Below are positions 57,010-64,000 of a stretch of DNA of 64,000 bases, piece after piece. Position numbers and translations under genes: made by a program. How positions within the stretch are numbered: position 1 is the first letter of the stretch; every line of letters begins with the position of its first letter. Origin of the DNA: Anisakis pegreffii (lineage: Eukaryota > Nematoda > Chromadorea > Rhabditida > Anisakidae); NCBI GenBank assembly GCA_035041965.1, contig JAPYMA010001350.1:1-64000 (forward strand), given 5' to 3'. Below the pieces are notes generated by a model. It saw only the letters and a program-made list of their open reading frames with translations, searched no databases and was not told the DNA's origin.

Positions 57010-58506
57010 ATGTCAGCAAAAAGTGCGGCTGGTGATGTACGCATTAAAACAAAAACTGGTGAGTCTTAGGCTTCGTTTGCGTAAGAATTATTCAGTTATT
57101 GTTTTCATTACCCACTGAGACTTGCGATTTTTTCGATCCCAAGTGGGCCGTACTGTTCAGTATGTTGTAGTCATCTTATAATATGCAATCTATAAGTGTA
57201 CACTTATTTCATCCAATGGATGAATGAACTTCAAAAAATTCATTGTCTTCAAGTCTGCAAAGTCTAAATTTTCAAACAATTGCGCGACAAAGTTTATAAT
57301 GTGATTGTGGTGGATTTGCTTTATCGGGGTAAACCTGAGATTCTTCAATTCCACTGCACACGCTTGAGCATGCACGATTCTAAAAAACAAAATGATGAAG
57401 TTGAAAGCAAATGATGAGTACGGAGTATTATTGCTTGCTGTCGGAAGCAATTGCAATTTTGGAATTTCGCTGTCATTGGTCATTAGGCATCGATTTCTAG
57501 TAGCTAGTTGAAAACTGTATGGGGTGTTTTTTGTAGAAGCAGTTGAAATTCATGAGTTATTTCTATGAGTATTTGCGTTTTGTCCGACAGAAGTTTTTAT
57601 CGTGAAGAGAGGGCGTACAAGCGACTGTGTGCTTGTTGAAGGCGAAACGTTCATCGCTGCGTCACAACGTCCGGATGGCACATGGCGCAAGGCGAGACGT
57701 GTCAAAGACGGGTACGTTCCACAAGAGGAACAACCACGTTACGAAAGCCCGGCCACGCAGACCAGTCGTGATGCGAAGTATCCGGTTGGATACGCACCTA
57801 TTCAGCCGTCTGCCAAGGTCTTTCATTATCCAGTGACTCTCTCCTTCGTTCTCAAATCGTTTCGTTCTGTTAGCGTTCCGAATGAAACATCTCAATTTTT
57901 AGACTACTGCTGCTCCTGCAAAGAACAAATCAACGAAACCAACAGTTGCGTTCGAAAAACCAAATGCGCCCATAACGCCTCGAGATCACTTGCAAAAGAA
58001 AGTGAATAATTTGGGCCGTAAATTGCGTGATATCGATGTTCTTGAGGTATGCAATAATTCATTCTCTTTTCAACTTCAATTTCCAGCGATCACTTCTATT
58101 TTTCTGACATTTTGATTGCACGTGATGATGCATTGTTCAGAAAGATTATTTTACATCAAATCTTATACCACAGCTTCATTCCGTGTTATGCATGCGTATG
58201 TTTGCAATGCAATTGTCATACGACCGAAAGATAAAATTGATTCATTGAATGCGCATTTCTGTTAAATGGTTAGGTGAAGCACCTCACTACTACATGTTTT
58301 TTACGATGCTCAATCGTTTTATGATTTCATGTCGGCAGATAAATTCTCTATCACCTGAAGCGAACAACTTTCAAACTTTGTTTCAGAAAAAAATATCGAG
58401 TGGCGAGTTGTCGAATCCAGAAAAGACCCAATTAGAGAAGATAGCACGGAAAGGTGATATCGAAGAGGAAATGCAAAAGTTGATTTCCGAATTGGAACAA
58501 TTGTAA
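57010..58506 (+). CDS. PYM / WIBG (partner of Y14 and Mago)
   Basis: PYM binds the Mago-Y14 dimer and the ribosome and removes exon-junction complexes from translated mRNA in the cytoplasm. Four exons: 57010-57058, 57591-57817, 57903-58046, 58387-58506 (TAA), 179 aa, phases consistent. The Mago/Y14-binding N-terminal domain is clear: [20 protein letters not shown], then KDGYVPQEE. The conserved C-terminal helical region is also present: [20 protein letters not shown], then [20 protein letters not shown]. The middle is alanine-, lysine- and proline-rich and poorly conserved, as in the family. A 30-residue N-terminal extension ([16 protein letters not shown] and [18 protein letters not shown]) precedes the Mago-binding motif, longer than in human PYM1. 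The start codon is the first ATG after the presumed trans-splice site. It is shorter than human PYM1 (about 204 aa) because of the shorter linker. Confidence 0.92.
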
Positions 58507-58802
58507 ATGATCATATCAGTTTGCCTCAGATGACTTTTTGTGGACGATAATTGGTGTAATATCTTATTGACTGAAATTATCATATCTGATTGTGAGTGTG
58601 ATTTGTTGTAAAACAAAAATTTAGCGTAGGTTTTTGGAACTTTGTAAAAGGGTTCGTTTTGCAACTTACAAGCAATTTTCTGTGTGGTGAAATGATAGAT
58701 ATTTCACAAAATTATTTCATCAGTAGAAGATTCTCACGAATCCTTCTTTTTTATGTGTAAATATTTACTTGCTGGTAGTGGCACTGTGACTATAATTTTA
58801 TG

Positions 58803-58855
58803 GCTCACCAAATTATGCGCATAAAATATAATTTTATGTGCATAATTTGGTGAGC
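58803..58855. repeat. short palindrome, 25-nt arms, 3-nt loop
   Basis: Arms 58803-58827 and 58831-58855 are inverted copies with one difference. GCTCACCAAATTATG is at the outer end of each. It lies downstream of the PYM gene. Confidence 0.9.
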
Positions 58856-61012
58856 ACAGACTTGGAAACTAAGAGTTATGCTGGATTTAGAATATGTTTA
58901 TGTTGAATTGAAATTTGGGAAAACGGTGTGTTGTTTTAAAGCGATGAGTTGGAACATTTGTAGGTATTGAACTTGTTATTTTCTTGTGAACAATGAACAC
59001 AGTGACGTTGCTAATATGTTGTTATCAGTGTATTTCGTTAAAATTTTATACGTTTCTGAGTTATGCCTCATTTTGTAAAATTGTTGTTTTTATTTTCGTA
59101 ATAATTGAGAGATGGATTTGAATGAATTTTTATTTGCTTACATATTATTGCTGCTGTTGATTGCGGTATCTGAGTACGATTTCGGGCGCTCTCATTTGTG
59201 AAGTTTTATGAAAATTTTGCAGAGCATAAGAACATGAAAGGAAGATTCAATTAAACGAGGCCATAGCAAAGAGATCAAGTGCATCTGCTCAGTTCGTAAT
59301 GTAATTTTCTGATTAGTCTGACATCATTTTAAAACTTAATGGAAACTTGGAACTCTTAAATCTGAGAAATAATTTCATGTTTCAAATGCATTCTCAAATT
59401 TCTCTGATCTTTCGAAATATTCGCAAACATCTTAGCGAACTGATTAGAGCTGTATATTTTGATAGAACGTATATTTCGGTGCAAAGTCATCATCTTGTTT
59501 TTGGTCTTTAAACGCACCATTACCGAATACACCGTCTTGAAATGTTGGCGATTGAGCAGATGTAGCATCGTTCGTCTCATTTCGTTCAGGAGAGTTCTTA
59601 CGATTAGTAATACACAATCAGTGAAAAGAAATGATCTTACTTGGTTACTGCCAAGATAATCCAGGAATGTCTCTGGAGCAATATCAAATAAGCAGTGAGA
59701 GAAGGCAAATGAGAAATGATTTTAAAAATTAACCAGTCGTAGTATCGCACTGAGGCAAATGAGAATGCAACTGAGCAGTATTCTTCAAACGGACAGTACC
59801 AATGTGAAAGGAACATTGACAAGTATTGTATCACTGCAGACACCTGAATCAATTTCGGTGTCGTTGCATATTCCTAATTTGCGATTCTTTTCATAAATTC
59901 ATCAGTGCTATAATTCATCAGAGAAACATGAGCGTTGCAAGAGTAGACTATTAGAGGTCGGTTAATTTTGATTCAAATTCATCAGCACTTACCAAATTTT
60001 GTGTTGTCTACTAATCAGATTTTGAATGATAGTGAATGAGGAGGATCGATCCGTGAAAGAAAAACTGTATAATTAATTGATTCAGATTTCTGTGGAATAC
60101 TGAAAATGCTTCCGAGGCAATTTTAGACGCTGATTATATTATTGATAATCTTTAACAGTGTTTGTGCCTGAAGAAAATATTCCGTTTGTGTTACTGAGCA
60201 GTTACTGAGAATGGGTGGTGTTGTTGGAACACTGATGCATTTTTCTTTGACTATTGAAGGCTTTGGTTTAATTCTTAGATTCTGAAATGAAGCGATCTGA
60301 TGATGCAACTGGCATCCAATAATGATGCAACTGCAAAATGATTTTTTTTTTTTTGTAATTACACTTTTCATGCAGAAAATAAATTGTATTTGATAGGAAA
60401 AGCTTCACGAGATGTGAGAGCTTCATCGCATTCATACGGTCTAACATCGTAACGCACACATTGGGTCATTTCCTTGGTCACCATTTGATGATATTCCCAG
60501 TGCGAAGTATTACCACTTTCACAAATAATTAACGGAATTTTTTAAATCGCACTTTCACAATTGGGTTACGCTCGAAAAATTTTCAAATTATAATTATTGA
60601 ATGAATGTGATGAAGCGCATCAGCATGTGGTAGGTGCTTTCGAACGAGGTGCTATTAACGAGAGACGCAATTAACGAGAACAAATCGAGTTGTTATAGTC
60701 GAAATTCTGACTCGAATCAGATCTTTTTTCATGCGCAAATAAATCGTGCGTAACAATCAAGGACGCTCTCGCTCTACCGACTGCACAAACATGCAATTGA
60801 TTTACCTTAACAGTTCTCCTTCAAATTAAATACAAATTGCCAGACACTCTACAACCTACAATGAACACACCTTAACGATTGTCCAACTCGATTCGTAACA
60901 TTTTCACCACTAAAAATGATGCATTATTCTAAATCATTTCCAAAAATTCTCAGTTCCTAACGCAGTAAGTAATTTCAATAGAATGTTATTATCAAGGCAT
61001 CGACCACCTGGT

Positions 61013-61091
61013 CTTCAGTTTCATTCTACTAAGTCCAACGAACGATCGATACCATCGATCGTTCGTTGGACTTAGTAGAATGAAACTGAAG
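61013..61091. repeat. perfect palindrome, 38-nt arms, 3-nt loop
   Basis: Arms 61013-61050 and 61054-61091 are exact reverse complements (outer end CTTCAGTTTCATTCTACTAA), separated by ACC. No open frame and no flanking duplication. Confidence 0.95.
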
Positions 61092-62804
61092 AGAAGAAGA
61101 GAAATCCTATATGCCAAAAAATTTCACCGAAAATTGGGGTGAAATTCCATGAAATAGAAATCACTTGTTGTGTATCACCGTGAAAACAACACTAATCAAA
61201 ATGTGACTTTTGTATCATCTTACTGTTACGTAACCACTGCTGTCTGTCATCGCGAAGTAAATTGGCATGGATTGAATCAACACTTGGCGATATGAATTAT
61301 AAGGAAATGACACTTTTATTAGTCGTTTTCATTGCATTCTGCAATTCGGCAACCACTCATACATAATTTCAGTCAGGAATGTTAGTTGCTATGTTGTATA
61401 AAACCTATTAATTGTATTCTTAAGCTGTATTGAACAAATGCTCATAGAACGATCAGTTCATTTTAAGATTTAAAGACTCGAATTCAATGAATTTTTTTTA
61501 TCTATGCGATATGACGAGAAGAGGATGAGGACCTGCGAACAGCATTCACGAGAAATTTCTTCGAACGAATTTATTCATCAGATGATTTCGCATTAAGATG
61601 CCTTCAAAATAATCAAAAATCAAACTGTTGAGATCATTGTCATTGCTTGCTTATTGCGCAATGATAACTCTCTCAAGAACGATACAAATTTCAAAAAGAA
61701 GTTTTGATCAGGAGTGGTCGCTCACAGAACAGGTTTTCACTTCACAGAACTTTGAAATAAAGTTACCAACAATAAGGCATTTTGAAAACGTATTGATTGC
61801 ATGAGATAATGGCTAAACTATGTGAGATACTTCGAATTGCGCTGAATTGAATCGAATTTCTGACTTACTGAAGCAAAATTGCTCATCAACTTCAGACTGC
61901 AGCAAGACACTAACATGTCCAGTTCGACTGCAAACGGTTGAAAAAAAATCTCACAGAAGAGATTCTAAATTCTTTCATTTTGTTTAATAGTTTTTTTGAT
62001 TCGAATGAAACATTTTATACATTTTCTTCAGTCATCATAAGTGCTAAAAATAATTTCATTGACAACGTTTTATTCGAATACCGTTCATTCGAATACCGTA
62101 GCAGGACAATCTTCGTGAACATTGCTCACTTTAAATGGACTTTTGCAATAATTATGGACGAGAAATCAATTATGAATCAATATGCGCAATTGCAACGTTA
62201 AACGGCTATCTTAAAAGTGACACCGTCAAAAACTGGCTGTTGTTGATAAGTTCGAATTGATAAATTCTTACGGAGAACTAACCAAGTGAGATGACTTGTT
62301 TCATTCAAACCAGACTGCAGCATTCATTCATCTTTCTTCAATTCAATGACGCGTTGTTCGTGTTTTTACTATGCCCATAATTATTTTGTGAACATGGCTC
62401 GAAATTATATTTGGCTTCGTTTATTGCTGTGCTGAGAAGGTTTTTTATGAGTTTGATTGTTTGATTAGTAGAAAAGCAATGAATATGATGGGTGGAAGTG
62501 AAATGCCCAGTTCAGTAGGTAATTTTAGTGTTCAGTGCGAGAATCATTGAGTCGTTACTAGAAACAGAAATAGACATTGTAGAAACAAATTATCTTGAGA
62601 ATTACTATTGGCTAGTTGTACATATAATATTGTCGTTGTGAAAGCAAAATAAGTTGCTTACGTTTAATGAGTACTTTCAATGCTGCATTTTGAAATTATT
62701 TTTGAAATTAAAAAATTATCATTTGAAAATGGAGTGTAAGATGTTGCATTTGCTCTTTGAAATGAAGCAATTTCATCAACAATAATCTGATTCCAATCAA
62801 TAAA

Positions 62805-63928
62805 ATGATTGAATTAGTGAATAGATCGACGCGAACGATGCAAAAATTGATCATTGATGACGGTATGAAGCGCGTCATTCTCAAACCAGGTACATACTCC
62901 ACTCAATATCCACCATCTAATTTTTGAATGCATCATCGATGTGAACATTACATTTTGTCTTTTTTTTGAAATTCTGTTTGAAACTACTGCAATTAAGTGT
63001 AAAATGCATTCAAAACGAAGATGCCTTCATTTCACAGTTCTAATCCAAATTTGAATAAGAAGTCATACAGCTATCATCCAATTGTATTATTGTTTTGTTA
63101 CTTTTATTCATACTGATCGAGTCAATGTGAATAAAAGTAACAAAACAATAATGCAGTTCAATATCATAACACCATCAATTAATGGTAATATTCAGTTATC
63201 AATATCATAGCACCATTCAGTAATGGTACTATCGCAATCATTTTTCCACTGCTCTTGATCAACCATTTCATAATTTTCCTTATTTTATTAGATGATAACG
63301 TTGAAATGTGCTGATTAAGAAGTTTACATTTCAGGGCGCCTGAAGATTTATCGGACGGTCAAACTGAAACAATTAATATTTGGTGTTTTGAGTTTAGTTG
63401 CGATTGTGTTCACGGTGAGTTGACATTGATTGAGATTCGGAATTCACTCGATTCTACCCGCGAAACTCTGTTTTCACATATCCGTTCTCTTTCGAAGTCT
63501 GATTACTATCGAAATATGTTGCGTTACGCATGCAAATTCATATCTGCAATTTGACTCTCCAACCATTTCTAATTATCAAACCTCAACATGATGTCGCTTT
63601 CGTAATATTTTGGAAAACTTCCTTTGCCGCATGAAATTTCTCACCATCAGATGTCCAATTTCTAATGGAATTTCTGATATTTCTACTAAATGAATGAAGG
63701 TCGCAATAGCAATGGATATGAATGAATGTTTCAAATGATCCTTATTGATTGAAAAAATTATTTTTAGTTAGTGAATGCAGTTTCATTGCATATATTACCA
63801 TCGGTAAAAAAGTATTTATTACCAAATCCGCAAATCGGATATTTCTCATCAATACCGATCGTTAGTTTTGAAACGTCTATGGCCAGACTGACGGTCGTTG
63901 ATATTGCTACTCGAGATTTAAATAACAG
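62805..63928 (+). CDS. single-pass membrane protein, unrecognised, 3' incomplete
   Basis: Three exons join in phase: 62805-62889 (starts MIELVNRSTRTMQKLIIDDG), 63335-63414 (GRLKIYRTVKLKQLIFGVLS, then LVAIVFT) and 63768-63928 (LVNAVSLHILPSVKKYLL to DIATRDLNNR), with a GTCAGT donor at 63929 and the remaining exons outside the window. A short basic cytosolic N-terminus (IYRTVKLK) precedes one hydrophobic segment that spans the second splice junction, followed by a polar region. This is the layout of a type II membrane protein such as a Golgi enzyme, but no catalytic motif is visible yet and no family is assigned. Additional exons upstream of the chosen ATG cannot be excluded. Confidence 0.6.
63086..63152. 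repeat. short palindrome, 25-nt arms, 17-nt loop
   Basis: Arms 63086-63110 and 63128-63152 are exact reverse complements (outer end ATTATTGTTTTGTTAC). It lies in the first intron of the membrane-protein gene, in a size range compatible with a small-RNA precursor. Very AT-rich. Confidence 0.9.
63165..63232 (+). repeat. imperfect tandem pair next to the 63.1-kb hairpin
   Basis: ATATCATAACACCATC...AATGGTA is repeated about 40 nt later as ATATCATAGCACCATTC...AATGGTA. Non-coding, within the same intron. Confidence 0.65.
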
Positions 63929-64000
63929 GTCAGTTAGAATATCCTCTGAACTCACTTTCAAAACAGTCGGGTTGTGAAGACGCCAAAAAAATTTGAAACT

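Larger units (their letters stand above)
58507..62804. other. intergenic region with short palindromes
   Basis: About 4.3 kb without a supportable gene. It holds two near-perfect hairpins (58803-58855, 61013-61091) and simple AT-rich sequence. Short frames such as 61938-62201 have no recognised domain. Confidence 0.4.

Overview
The window is AT-rich eukaryotic DNA with short exons, GT-AG introns from about 60 bp to several kb, and small conserved genes separated by repeat-bearing spacers. A nematode source is suggested by a SOD-4-like secreted Cu/Zn superoxide dismutase, a rabphilin (RBF-1) homologue, and splice-acceptor-like sequences sitting 0 to 41 nt upstream of several start codons, as expected for spliced-leader trans-splicing. 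The species cannot be named from the sequence. Introns here are longer than is usual in Caenorhabditis.

Layout. Positions 1-16.9 kb look gene-poor: a fold-back element (3268-4088), a non-autonomous hAT-like element with an 8-bp target duplication (10633-11887), a decayed RTE-type LINE tail (14057-14345) and a long TA microsatellite. At 16.9-17.5 kb there is one long serine-rich exon-like ORF, possibly a 5' exon of the next gene. From 28.4 to 39.5 kb lies the rabphilin gene (+): a Rab-binding FYVE-type zinc finger, a long serine/proline-rich linker and two C2 domains, 17 phase-consistent exons. sod-4 follows on the minus strand (41.5-42.8 kb).

From 43.4 to 45.9 kb lies a rearranged duplication. 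A copy of the rabphilin C2A exon region is joined to a copy of sequence from 3' of the gene, and a Merlin-family DNA transposon sits inside the copied exon. The original locus preserves the matching empty site. An unrecognised minus-strand gene follows (about 47.2-48.3 kb), then coq-5, the ubiquinone-pathway methyltransferase (minus, 49.8-52.2 kb, eight exons, 284 aa). On the plus strand come an ING-family PHD-finger chromatin protein (53.8-55.9 kb, 298 aa), a PYM/WIBG exon-junction-complex disassembly factor (57.0-58.5 kb, 179 aa) and the 5' part of a single-pass membrane protein (62.8 kb to the window end).

The genes do not form a pathway. They cover neurosecretion (rabphilin), extracellular redox defence (sod-4), mitochondrial quinone synthesis (coq-5), chromatin reading (ING) and mRNP recycling (PYM). 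The most informative structure is the transposon-in-duplicated-exon block at 43.4-45.9 kb. Four short near-perfect hairpins (29.3, 58.8, 61.0 and 63.1 kb) are the other unexplained signals.
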